Below, in pieces: positions 26,057 through 34,123 of a stretch of 64,000 nt of DNA. Position 1 is the first letter of the stretch; each line of letters begins with the position of its first letter. The DNA comes from Ruminococcaceae bacterium UBA1405 (GTDB taxonomy: Bacteria > Bacillota > Clostridia > Oscillospirales > Ruminococcaceae): contig DBQB01000024.1 of NCBI GenBank assembly GCA_002305685.1, forward strand, positions 102,249 through 166,248, written 5' to 3'. A model generated the notes under the pieces. The model made no database searches. It saw nothing but the letters and a program-made list of their open reading frames with translations, and was not told the origin of the DNA. The position numbers and the translations under genes are program-made.

Positions 26057-27235
26057 TCACCATTTTTCCTCCGCGTCTTTTAACGCGCCTTTGAGATATT
26101 CTCTGGACGCCTGCACCATCTGGGATATCCTGGCGTCCACAGCCGCATAATCGATGGGGACGGAAAAAATCTGTTCCAGCGTCCCTGGGGCAAACGACGT
26201 CACCCTGCGCTGTTCCAGCCCCGTCTGATGCAGCAGGCTGTCGATGCGGCTGTTGCGGGAATCCCGGCTGGCATGAGAATACCGAAGGAAGGTGGCAAAG
26301 GGCTTATGATACAAAAGGGAAAAGACGGTGCCATGAAAGGAATCGGTACAGACATAGGCTGCACCCCGGATGAGGTTGAGGAAATCTTCCGGCGACGAAG
26401 CGGTCAGCTGTAGATCTCCGAAAGAAAGATCCCCTGGCACAAACGCATCCAGATGAGGGATGGTAACCGTCCGGCATCCCATCTTTTGGGCAAAAGCCTC
26501 CGCCATCTTCCGATGCTGGCGCTGGTCTCCCAGAAAATAACAGAAGACATATCTCCCTTCCACCAGCCTTTGAGGCGGAATCAGCCGATCCCAATCCGAC
26601 CGGTGCAGCAGCATAGTGGGATCCACTACAGTGGGAACCCTGCGCCCGGTGAGCGCATATACCATCTCCGCCCCCCGCAGTTCCCGCACCGAGATGGATT
26701 CTATCCGGTTTAGGAATTTTTGGGCCCGCTTTCGCTGATGGCGGGGAATCTCTCCCACCCCAAAGCTGGTGGCATAGGCGATCTTGGGCACCGAAAGCGG
26801 GACAAAGTCCAGGGTATAAAATCCGGTGGTAAATCCTTTGGGATTCCACAGCTGATCGCTGCCCACCAGCACTGCGTCGTACCTCTTGGCTGCCCTTTGC
26901 AGCTGACGGAAGGTATCGTAACGGGGAGACATCCGAGGAAAGTTCCGGCTTACAAACTGTGCAAAGCGCTGATTTCTCAGCCGAACCTCCTGCCGCAGCA
27001 GCGGATGCCGGTTAAGCTGCGCCTGCTGCCGGTATCCCCGAACCCGCCCGGATATCCAGGAGGGGATGCGACGCCAGGACCGGCACAGCAGGGAAAAGGT
27101 AGGTTTTCGGGTATACCGGATGATCTCATATTCCCATCCCAGATCCTGAAACTGTTCCACCGTCGCCAGTGTTTGGAGCACGCTGCCATAATTTTTGGTG
27201 TCATAGCAGGCGCATATCCCGATCGTTTTCCCCAT
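26057..27235 (-). CDS. polysaccharide pyruvyl transferase family protein
   Basis: 392 residues. TIGICACYDTKNYGSVLQTLA at the N-terminus, DAVLVGSDQLWNPKGFT near 130, KIAYATSFGVGEIP near 160 and GAAYVCTDSFHGTVFSLLYHKPF near 310 match the CsaB/PssM-like pyruvyl-transferase fold. Members add pyruvate ketals from PEP to sugars of exopolysaccharide. The ATG at 27235 has GAGGGG; it overlaps the end of the preceding GT4 gene by 35 bases, consistent with translational coupling. Pyruvate would add negative charge to the capsule. Confidence 0.88.
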   Translation of the reverse strand: MGKTIGICACYDTKNYGSVLQTLATVEQFQDLGWEYEIIRYTRKPTFSLLCRSWRRIPSWISGRVRGYRQQAQLNRHPLLRQEVRLRNQRFAQFVSRNFPRMSPRYDTFRQLQRAAKRYDAVLVGSDQLWNPKGFTTGFYTLDFVPLSVPKIAYATSFGVGEIPRHQRKRAQKFLNRIESISVRELRGAEMVYALTGRRVPTVVDPTMLLHRSDWDRLIPPQRLVEGRYVFCYFLGDQRQHRKMAEAFAQKMGCRTVTIPHLDAFVPGDLSFGDLQLTASSPEDFLNLIRGAAYVCTDSFHGTVFSLLYHKPFATFLRYSHASRDSRNSRIDSLLHQTGLEQRRVTSFAPGTLEQIFSVPIDYAAVDARISQMVQASREYLKGALKDAEEKW

Positions 27236-28334
27236 CTTTTTCCCCTCTCTTTTCCGCCGCGACGGCATAGATCTTCGCCAGACGCGCAAAATAGCTTCTT
27301 TCATCCAACTGCTGCCGGGCCATCTCCCGGGATTTCGCCCCCATCCTTTCCCGGAGGGAGGACTGCATCAGAGCGCGCAGACAGCGCTTGAGCGCCTCGA
27401 TATCTCCCGGTGCAAACAAAAATCCGTTCTCCCCGTCCCGCACCACCTGAGACACATCCCCCACATCGGTAGCCGCCACCGCCAATCCATAGCTGATCCC
27501 CTCCAAAACCGCAACGGGAAGCCCCTCGTTGTAGGAGGGAAGCACCAGCACCTGGCTGGACAACAGCTGCTGCTCCTTGTGCTGGGGAGAAAGCCAGCCG
27601 GTGAAGGTGACCATATCCTCCAACTCATGTTCAGCGGCATACCGGCGCAGCTGCTGCTCATGCTCACATTCGCCGCTGCCACCGATGACAAAATGAGCGT
27701 TGCTCCCATCAAACGCTTCTTCCCGGCGCAGCTGCGCCACCGCCGTCAACAAATCCATAACCCCTTTGCGCTCCACCAGCACCCCAAGATAGAGAAAGGT
27801 TACCCTATGGACCTGCTGCTGGGAACTGCATGGGGGGATAAGTACGGTGTTGGGCAGCGGATAGATCACCGCCTCAGGCGCAATTTGGATAGCCCTCTGC
27901 CGCCAGCGCTCCCCCAACACCACAACCCCTGCACACTGGGAAAACAGACGGGTAATCCTTCTGCGGACGGCCGGGGAAGAATTTTGGTAGAATTCCATCA
28001 GACTGGAACTGTGCAGATGGACGATATCCGCCACCCCATAAACTCCACAGAGCCGGTGCAGCAGATATTTTCGCCAAAAGCTGCCGTTATGGGACATATG
28101 CAGATGTACCACATCCACCCGCCCCTTCCTCAGCCGGTACCACAGCTTACAGAAAGCGGCGGCAAAGTAACTCACCTTGGATAACCGAGACCCACCCCGA
28201 AAGGTGGGGATAAACTCCATCCGAATCCCCTGCTTCTCCCAGGGATGGCGGCGAAGCTGGGAGATCACGCTGGTGATCCCTCCCCGGACCGAGGGAGCGT
28301 TTCCCATCATCACCACCGAAATCACCTTCTCCAT
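27201..28334 (-). CDS. GT4-family glycosyltransferase
   Basis: 377 residues, GT-B fold: GNAPSVRGGITSVISQL at the N-terminus, VDVVHLHMSHNGSFWRKYLL, FLYLGVLVERKGVMDLLTAVAQL for the start of the donor domain, and VLPSYNEGLPVAVLEGISYGLAV as the E-x7-E donor motif. GGGGAGG lies just upstream of the ATG at 28334, which overlaps the end of the PssE-like gene by 13 bases. Sugar specificity unknown. Confidence 0.9.
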   Translation of the reverse strand: MEKVISVVMMGNAPSVRGGITSVISQLRRHPWEKQGIRMEFIPTFRGGSRLSKVSYFAAAFCKLWYRLRKGRVDVVHLHMSHNGSFWRKYLLHRLCGVYGVADIVHLHSSSLMEFYQNSSPAVRRRITRLFSQCAGVVVLGERWRQRAIQIAPEAVIYPLPNTVLIPPCSSQQQVHRVTFLYLGVLVERKGVMDLLTAVAQLRREEAFDGSNAHFVIGGSGECEHEQQLRRYAAEHELEDMVTFTGWLSPQHKEQQLLSSQVLVLPSYNEGLPVAVLEGISYGLAVAATDVGDVSQVVRDGENGFLFAPGDIEALKRCLRALMQSSLRERMGAKSREMARQQLDERSYFARLAKIYAVAAEKRGEKDGENDRDMRLL

Positions 28335-28846
28335 TTTCTCCTCCCCTTTCCACTCTCCCGCTCCCTCTCAATGAAATCGATGACCAGACGGCTGATGGCG
28401 CTCTCCCCGGGGAGAAAGGGAGCAGGATGAAAATCATCGAGCTGGGAAATACACTGGAGGAGCTGGGGAAGATCCAGCGCCGTCAAAACATGGTTTTCTC
28501 TGGAAAACAATTCTGCCAGCTCCAGCTGATGGTCATCGTAATGCTCGTCATACTGCGCCATACGAGGAAAAACGATCACCTTCTTTCGGTTTTTCAGGCA
28601 GGTGATCACCGTGCCGGTACCGGCATGGGTGATGATCAGATCCGACCGGCGGATCATCTCCTCAAACGCTTCCCGGGAAACCATATCAAAACACTGGTAA
28701 TACCGGGAGCGATATCCGTCAAACCCTACCTGGGCCGTTACCATCTCCCCCTGCAAAACGCCTTGACGGCACAGCTCATCCACCGCCTGAAACAGTCTGG
28801 TGAATTTTTTCTCCGCCATAGAACCCACCGTTACCAGCACCCTCAT
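28322..28846 (-). CDS. PssE/Alg13-like glycosyltransferase catalytic subunit
   Basis: 174 residues. RVLVTVGSMAEKKFTRLFQAVDELC at the N-terminus and SDLIITHAGTGTVITCLKNRKKVIVFPRMAQYDEHYDDHQLELA near 85-130 match the C-terminal domain of GT28 enzymes as found alone in PssE/Cps14G/Alg13. It is expected to work only with its membrane partner PssD, encoded immediately upstream. The start ATG overlaps the partner stop as ATGA, which makes coupled translation and a heterodimer likely; the longer in-frame extension to 29080 lies inside that partner and is not coding. Confidence 0.88.
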   Translation of the reverse strand: MRVLVTVGSMAEKKFTRLFQAVDELCRQGVLQGEMVTAQVGFDGYRSRYYQCFDMVSREAFEEMIRRSDLIITHAGTGTVITCLKNRKKVIVFPRMAQYDEHYDDHQLELAELFSRENHVLTALDLPQLLQCISQLDDFHPAPFLPGESAISRLVIDFIERERESGKGRRKWRR

Positions 28847-29304
28847 CCGTAAATCGACCCTCCATACACCGCTTTGGGATAATATTTTTTCAGCTGTTCC
28901 CACTGAATCACAAACAGGTCGGCAAACCGGTAGAGCAGCTGTCCGGTGCGGTTGGGGGTATGGATGCGGGCAAAGCTCTCGATATAAATTACCTTTGCAC
29001 CCATCCATTTTCCGATGACGCACATGGGGATGGCTACGGCTGCGCCGGTGGTCAGAATCACCTGCGGCTTTTCCCGCCAAAAGATTCCCAGCTGCTGAAC
29101 AAACATCCGGGCCATCCGAAGCGTCATCCGTAACCGGTTTTTCCGCACCAGATCCAGTACCAGATACCGCTTTTCAGCCATCTGCCGGGTAGAAGGGGTA
29201 TCGGGAACCACATAAAAACAGTCATACCGCCGGGATACCGCGGTCAGCTGCCGAAGCTGTTCCAGATGCCCCCCGCCGGAGGCAATCATGCAAACCTTTT
29301 TCAC
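28843..29304 (-). CDS. PssD/Alg14-like membrane partner of the glycosyltransferase
   Basis: 153 residues. KKVCMIASGGGHLEQLRQLTAV at the N-terminus, VILTTGAAVAIPMCVIGKWMGAKVIYIESFARI near 85-115 and a final YPKAVYGGSIYG are typical of PssD/Cps14F/Alg14. The partner anchors the Alg13-like subunit and binds the lipid-linked acceptor. Start ATG 29304; 4-base overlap with the PssE-like gene downstream and 18 bases after the GT4 gene upstream. Confidence 0.9.
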   Translation of the reverse strand: MKKVCMIASGGGHLEQLRQLTAVSRRYDCFYVVPDTPSTRQMAEKRYLVLDLVRKNRLRMTLRMARMFVQQLGIFWREKPQVILTTGAAVAIPMCVIGKWMGAKVIYIESFARIHTPNRTGQLLYRFADLFVIQWEQLKKYYPKAVYGGSIYG

Positions 29305-29322
29305 AGTCCCTTTCCCCCTCTC

Positions 29323-30594
29323 TCAGCAGTCCAAGATCGCCGTGATGTATCTTCCGACGCTGCGCTCTTTGCTCAGATGTTCCCGCAAAAAACGATATCC
29401 CCGCATCCCCATCTGCTGCGCCTGGCCGCTCCCGGCCTGGGAGAGAAACCACCTGAGATGGGCTTCCACCGCCTCGTAATCTCCTGGGTCACAGCACAGC
29501 CCGCTCTGGGCATCCTCAATCAGACATCGGATCTCCGACCCCTTTTCCAACACCCCCAGCACCGGACGGCCTGCTGCGGCAAGGCCATAATATTTGGAAG
29601 GGCAGGACACCCCCTTGATGCCCCTGGCGCTGACGCACCAGTGAAGGTCCCCGGCATTGAGACTGTAAGCCAGTTCCGACTTTCGCTGATAGGGGATAAA
29701 CACCACATTCTCCATCCCGTGGAGCCGCTTATGCTCCATCAGGGTCTCCAGCATACAGCCCTCCCCCACAAAAGCAAAGACAACCTCCCTGCCATCCGCC
29801 GCCTGGGTCCCGGAGGGGAACCGCTCCATCACCCGAATCAGGTTTTCCAGATCGTAATACAGCCCAATGTTGCCACTGTACATGACGACAAACCGGTTTT
29901 CCAGCCCATAGCGCTTGCGGAATTCCACCACCCCCCTCTCGGTTGGGGGAAGAGGATAGACTGTGTTTTCGTCCGCCCAGTTGTGGATCACCGCAGCTTT
30001 GGGTTTCTTTTTTTCCGGGAAGCGCCGGTATAAGGTATCCAACAGATCCCGTCCCACGGTGATCACCAGATCGCTGCGCCGGCAGCTGAATTTATCCGCC
30101 CAAAGCAGCAGCTTCATCGCTGCGGTATTTCGGGCATACTGCACCGCCAGAATCTGTTCGGGATTAAAATCCTGAATGTTGTAAATGTATTTGGCGCCCT
30201 TCATCCATTTTCCCCAAACCCCCAGCAAACCGCCTAAAACCGGCGGCTGGGAGATGGAAAATACATAATCCTGTGGCCCCACCCGAAAGGTGGCTGCCAG
30301 CGCTCCCAGAAAATATCCCAGGATATTTCGGATGCGGCTGATTTTGCTGTTTTTCTCAAACTCCGGGACCCGTATCCGCAGCACCTTGATCCCGTCGATC
30401 ACTTCCCGATAAAACCACCGGGTTTTATACTGAGGCTGGATGGTTCCCAGATAGCTGGGCACCACACAGATCACCGTAACCTCAAAGACATCCGATATTC
30501 CCTGGGCCAGCTCCCCAAGGAGCTGGCCGGTGGACGCCATATCGGGCAGATAGTAATGCCCATAAATCAACAGCCGTTTCTTTTGCCGCTTCAC
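29323..30594 (-). CDS. GT4-family glycosyltransferase (WbuB-like)
   Basis: 423 residues. LLIYGHYYLPDMASTGQLLGELAQGI and SISQPPVLGGLLGVWGKWMKGAKYIYNIQDFNPE are features of WbuB-type GT4 enzymes; FVVMYSGNIGLYYDLENLIRVM marks the donor domain and VSCPSKYYGLAAAGRPVLGVLEKGSEI the donor motif. The start is GTG at 30594 with GGGAGG at 12 bases. It is the first gene after the terminator hairpin at 30652-30700 and opens the assembly half of the capsule locus. WbuB itself adds FucNAc, but specificity here is unknown. Confidence 0.88.
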   Translation of the reverse strand: MKRQKKRLLIYGHYYLPDMASTGQLLGELAQGISDVFEVTVICVVPSYLGTIQPQYKTRWFYREVIDGIKVLRIRVPEFEKNSKISRIRNILGYFLGALAATFRVGPQDYVFSISQPPVLGGLLGVWGKWMKGAKYIYNIQDFNPEQILAVQYARNTAAMKLLLWADKFSCRRSDLVITVGRDLLDTLYRRFPEKKKPKAAVIHNWADENTVYPLPPTERGVVEFRKRYGLENRFVVMYSGNIGLYYDLENLIRVMERFPSGTQAADGREVVFAFVGEGCMLETLMEHKRLHGMENVVFIPYQRKSELAYSLNAGDLHWCVSARGIKGVSCPSKYYGLAAAGRPVLGVLEKGSEIRCLIEDAQSGLCCDPGDYEAVEAHLRWFLSQAGSGQAQQMGMRGYRFLREHLSKERSVGRYITAILDC

Positions 30595-30651
30595 CTGCCG
30601 GATCGCCTCCCACTGTAAAACTTTCTAATCATTCTCGATGCCCCTTGTTCC

Positions 30652-30700
30652 GATAAAAAAACCGCAGTGCAAAAGCAAAATTGCGTTGAGCACTGCGGTC
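30652..30700 (-). terminator. terminator between the regulatory and assembly halves of the capsule locus
   Basis: On the minus strand ACCGCAGTGC/GCACTGCGGT (10 bp, 30661-30670 and 30690-30699) followed by TTTTTTATC. It stands 43 bases after the LCP stop and 58 bases before the next gene. No good promoter was seen between it and the GT4 gene, so downstream expression probably needs read-through. Confidence 0.8.
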
Positions 30701-30743
30701 CATTCAAAATTTTACGGAAAATCAGAGGTTTTTGCTGCGACAA

Positions 30744-31763
30744 TCACTGCTTCTCATAGAAAAGGTTTAAGACCTGCCGCTGTAGCGCCTGGGCATCGGG
30801 ATAAAATTCCATGTATTCTTCTCCCTGCTTTGCCTCCCCTGCAATCTGCTGTACCCCAAGGAAGCGGTACGGTTCCTTCTGCTGCCGGGAAAGCTGCTGC
30901 AGCTCACTGAGCTGAAAATCGGTCATCAGATATCCTGAAAGCGCTCCCAACTGTTCCAGAGACGGAAGGCTTTGGACACTTTGCCGGTGAAGCTGCTCGA
31001 AAAGAGCCTGGATATACTGCTGCTGGCGCTGCATCCGCCGCACGTTGCTGCTGTCCTCCAGCCCCTTTCGGATGCGCAGGTAGCTGAGCGCCTGCTCTCC
31101 TGTCAAAGTACACTGGGCTCCCTGAACCATCTCTGCATCCAGATGGCTGAAATCATCCAGCACCGTCAGGGTTACACCGCCCAACAGATCGTTGATCAGC
31201 GGCACTGCACCCATGCTCATGCCAATATAGTTATGGATTGTTATGCCTCCCAACAGTGTAGAAACCGCCTTGACGGTATTTCGAAAGCTGTCGTCCAGTC
31301 CGCTGCCATAGGTATGCGCCAGAGCCAGCTGCCCGGTGATGGTGCCCGCCGGTTGCCCAGTCACCCCCAAAACCGGAATCTGGGTCATGCTGTCCCGGTT
31401 GAGATGCAGCGCCGTCACCGTCTTATCACGGTGATCAAGCACCGCCAACAATAAGAAATCCGCCTGGCTATTGTTGTTGTAGCTTCCGGAATCTTCCAGC
31501 GGTCCCATCTCATCCACCCCAACCAGCAACACTGTGGAGATATCGTTTCGGGGAGCGTACCACTGCTGTTCCAATTCGATCCAACCCTCCCGTCTGCGCT
31601 GTGCAGACAGCTCCAGCTCTTGCTGTGTCTGCTGTGCCTGGTCCTTGCTCCGGGACTGCCAAAGAGCAGCGCCGCACACCAAAACCCCTCCCGTCAACAT
31701 CAAAACAAGCACAAGCAACCACCACTGCATTGCCGATGGCTTTTTCGACATGATATGGGACAT
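30744..31763 (-). CDS. LytR-CpsA-Psr (LCP) family protein
   Basis: 339 residues with one N-terminal transmembrane helix (WWLLVLVLMLTGGVLVCGAAL, ~13-33). The LCP domain shows VLLVGVDEM, the ADFLLLAVLDHRDKTVTALHLNRDSMTQIPV segment with the conserved Arg and Asp, GGITIHNYIGMSMGAVPLINDLLGGV and LTGEQALSYLRIRKG. LCP enzymes move lipid-linked polymers onto peptidoglycan outside the membrane, so this one probably attaches the capsule. The ATG at 31763 follows AGGAGG; 23 bases after the upstream gene. Last gene before the terminator. Confidence 0.9.
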   Translation of the reverse strand: MSHIMSKKPSAMQWWLLVLVLMLTGGVLVCGAALWQSRSKDQAQQTQQELELSAQRRREGWIELEQQWYAPRNDISTVLLVGVDEMGPLEDSGSYNNNSQADFLLLAVLDHRDKTVTALHLNRDSMTQIPVLGVTGQPAGTITGQLALAHTYGSGLDDSFRNTVKAVSTLLGGITIHNYIGMSMGAVPLINDLLGGVTLTVLDDFSHLDAEMVQGAQCTLTGEQALSYLRIRKGLEDSSNVRRMQRQQQYIQALFEQLHRQSVQSLPSLEQLGALSGYLMTDFQLSELQQLSRQQKEPYRFLGVQQIAGEAKQGEEYMEFYPDAQALQRQVLNLFYEKQ

Positions 31764-31786
31764 TTCTTTTCCTCCTACGGCCAGTA

Positions 31787-32617
31787 TTATGCCTGGTTCT
31801 TTTTCTTTCTGCTGAAGAAGAAGAATCCACCCACTACAGCCACCGTCATCACGCCCAGCAAGCTCCAACCCAAGGTATCCACCGAGAAGCTGGGTAAATC
31901 GCTCTGCTGATTTTCGATGACGGAGATTTCCTCATAAGACTGCTGCGGCAGTTCTTCCTCCAGCTTTTCCGACTGGGGAGGAAGCGCGATTCCTTCCACA
32001 GCGGGCTTTACTGCAAACGCGATGGGACTCAAGCTGTCAAAGGTCACCGATACGGTTCCGTCTCCGTTATTGACGGTTCTCTCCGGTGCAATTACCTCCC
32101 ACTGATCGTCCTGGAAATTGTGCAGGCAAAGTACCGCGTCGTCCGTATTGACCCCCAGTGCAAAGGTAAACGCGATGGAATGTCCATCCTCCAACAGCGC
32201 TTTGACCTCATCGTCCACGCTGATATCAAACAGATCCCGAACCACCAAATCCTCCACAGATAGATCCGGAGAAAGCGTCTCCAACACCTTTCCGATGTCC
32301 GGGATGATCTCTTCCAGAGAATCGGCTGCGCTCAGCTGCTCATATGCCGACTGCAGCGCCATGCCAATCTCAGAGGATGCATCGCCAATCTGAGAGACCG
32401 GGGTGATGGTCAAGCTGGTTTCGCTGATTCCCCGAACCTCATTTCCAGACGCATCGTACAGCAGCGCTCCCGCCGCTTCACCGGTTGCCGTTGTCATTGG
32501 CGCCAGGGCGGGGGCGTCCTTGCCTTCCACACTGGCGGTGAACTGTGCGGCCGAAACCGAAACGGTCAGCGACATAGCCGCCAACAATGCCGTCAAAACA
32601 GCAGTAATTTTTTTCAT
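31787..32617 (-). CDS. secreted, C-terminally anchored protein of unknown function in the capsule module
   Basis: 276 residues, family not recognised. Signal peptide MKKITAVLTALLAAMSLTVSVSA, an acidic extracytoplasmic region of ~220 residues rich in Asp, Glu and Ser, a single C-terminal membrane helix (SLLGVMTVAVVGGFFFF) and a basic tail RKKKNQA. LPSFS precedes the helix but is not a proper LPxTG signal. The second ATG (32617) is nine bases after AAGG and preferred to 32623. Placed between the CpsB phosphatase and LCP ligase genes, which suggests a part in capsule export or attachment; that is inference from position. Confidence 0.75.
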   Translation of the reverse strand: MKKITAVLTALLAAMSLTVSVSAAQFTASVEGKDAPALAPMTTATGEAAGALLYDASGNEVRGISETSLTITPVSQIGDASSEIGMALQSAYEQLSAADSLEEIIPDIGKVLETLSPDLSVEDLVVRDLFDISVDDEVKALLEDGHSIAFTFALGVNTDDAVLCLHNFQDDQWEVIAPERTVNNGDGTVSVTFDSLSPIAFAVKPAVEGIALPPQSEKLEEELPQQSYEEISVIENQQSDLPSFSVDTLGWSLLGVMTVAVVGGFFFFSRKKKNQA

Positions 32618-32643
32618 GATCATTTTCCTTTCGCAATGTAATT

Positions 32644-33339
32644 TTATTTCAACATCCTGTGATGGAGTTGATGCAACCGCTCCAGCGGTTCCTCTCCCAG
32701 ACGGCGCTCAATCGCATCCAGCGCCATCCCCAGGTTGGGCGGACGTCCGGAGAGATCGTGGCAGTCGGAACCGAGCAGATGGATTTTCCCGGTCCGCAAC
32801 ATCCGCAGAGCCTTCCCCCTTGTGGACAGCGAGAGAAACGCCGCGGCGCTTGCCTGTATCAGTAGCTGCATCTGCCCAAGTTTCTCCCACAGCTGGGGGT
32901 CTCTCTGGTACCGCAGATACCGCTCTATATGGGCCAGCACCACAGTACAATTTAGATTTTCCTGAGCAAAACGAATTTCCCCCAGCATCCTGTCGTTCCA
33001 GCAGACAAAAGGCATCTCCAAAAGCAGGAGGTTGGAACCATGTATTTTCAGCCGTTCCAACATTCGGGTATGTCCGAACCCCTCGTAATACCGCACCTCC
33101 GCGCCGACGCGAAGCTCTGGGAACGTCTGGTTTTCCATAGCGCCGCGCAGCTGCTGCTCCGCTCGATCCCGTCGAACCAAAAAAGCCTCAGGGGTCTCCC
33201 GATGAGCGTAATAATGCGGGGTTGCGATCACACAGCCCACCCCCTGTTCCCGGGACGCCGAGAGCATCAGCAGCGACTGCTGCACATCTCTGCTTCCGTC
33301 GTCCATTTGGGGCAGAACGTGGGTATGAAAATCCACCAT
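32644..33339 (-). CDS. CpsB/YwqE-type tyrosine-protein phosphatase (PHP domain)
   Basis: 231 residues. MVDFHTHVLPQMDDGSRD holds the first metal His pair of the PHP fold; IATPHYYAHRETPEAF, GAEVRYYE, VVLAHIERY and LLGSDCHDL supply the others in the right order. Such Mn-dependent phosphatases remove phosphate from the tyrosine tail of the cognate BY-kinase and so set capsule amount. The ATG at 33339 lies four bases after the kinase stop without a strong own site, so it depends on coupling; the longer frame runs inside the kinase gene. Confidence 0.92.
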   Translation of the reverse strand: MVDFHTHVLPQMDDGSRDVQQSLLMLSASREQGVGCVIATPHYYAHRETPEAFLVRRDRAEQQLRGAMENQTFPELRVGAEVRYYEGFGHTRMLERLKIHGSNLLLLEMPFVCWNDRMLGEIRFAQENLNCTVVLAHIERYLRYQRDPQLWEKLGQMQLLIQASAAAFLSLSTRGKALRMLRTGKIHLLGSDCHDLSGRPPNLGMALDAIERRLGEEPLERLHQLHHRMLK

Positions 33340-33343
33340 CCAT

Positions 33344-34123
33344 CTATTCGTTGGAAATCCCGCTTTGACTGCCATAGCCATACTCCCCTCCATACGATTT
33401 CTGGCCGTATTTCCCGTACTTGCGGTAGCTTCCTGCACCGTCGCTGACGCTGTTGAAGACAAACCCCAGTACCTTGGCATTGGCGTGTTTGAGTTGGCGC
33501 ATGGTCTGTGCAAGTCCTGATTTGCTGGCATACTCCTGGCGGACCACCACAACCATCCCCTGTGCCACCTTTGAAACAATCAGCGCGTCGGATACCACTG
33601 TGACCGGAGGTAAATCCAACAGGATATAATCATACTGAGGCGCCAAATGGCTGAGAAGCGATTTCATATGTTCGGATTCCAGCAGTTCCGCCGCATTGGG
33701 TGGGATATCCCCTGCGACCATCACGTCCAGGGTGTTGAGCATGACGCCGTGCTGAATCACATCCTCCAACTCGCTCAGTCCCACCAACAGATTGGACAGT
33801 CCCGGAACCACCCGCAGATTGAGCCGTTTTGCTACCGTTGGAATACGCAAATCGCATTCGATCAGCAGTACCCTTTTGCCGGTCTGGGCTATGGTATAGG
33901 CCAGGTTGATGGTGGTGATGCTTTTTCCTTCTCCTTTGAAGGAGCTTGTCACCCCAACGATCCGCCCGATTTTTTCCTCGGGAAAGGAAAAAATCAGATT
34001 GGTTCGCAGCAGCTTATATGCCTCCGAAGCGGAAAAATTTAAACTTTTTCCAATCATGCTCTGTTGTTCCCTTCCAACATCCGGGAACATTTTCTGTCTT
34101 TTTTTAGTACGATTCCAAAACAT
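33344..34123 (-). CDS. BY-kinase CpsD/CapB, tyrosine autokinase
   Basis: 259 residues. Walker A FKGEGKSITTINLA near 62, Walker A' LLIECDLRIP near 85, Walker B YILLDLPPVTVV near 165, and a C-terminal tyrosine cluster (seven Tyr between RKYGKYGQ and YGYGSQ) that is the autophosphorylation site. It needs the cytoplasmic tail of the adjacent Wzz-like protein to be active and governs chain length. The start overlaps the Wzz-like gene by 20 bases; the phosphatase follows directly. Confidence 0.93.
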   Translation of the reverse strand: MFWNRTKKRQKMFPDVGREQQSMIGKSLNFSASEAYKLLRTNLIFSFPEEKIGRIVGVTSSFKGEGKSITTINLAYTIAQTGKRVLLIECDLRIPTVAKRLNLRVVPGLSNLLVGLSELEDVIQHGVMLNTLDVMVAGDIPPNAAELLESEHMKSLLSHLAPQYDYILLDLPPVTVVSDALIVSKVAQGMVVVVRQEYASKSGLAQTMRQLKHANAKVLGFVFNSVSDGAGSYRKYGKYGQKSYGGEYGYGSQSGISNE

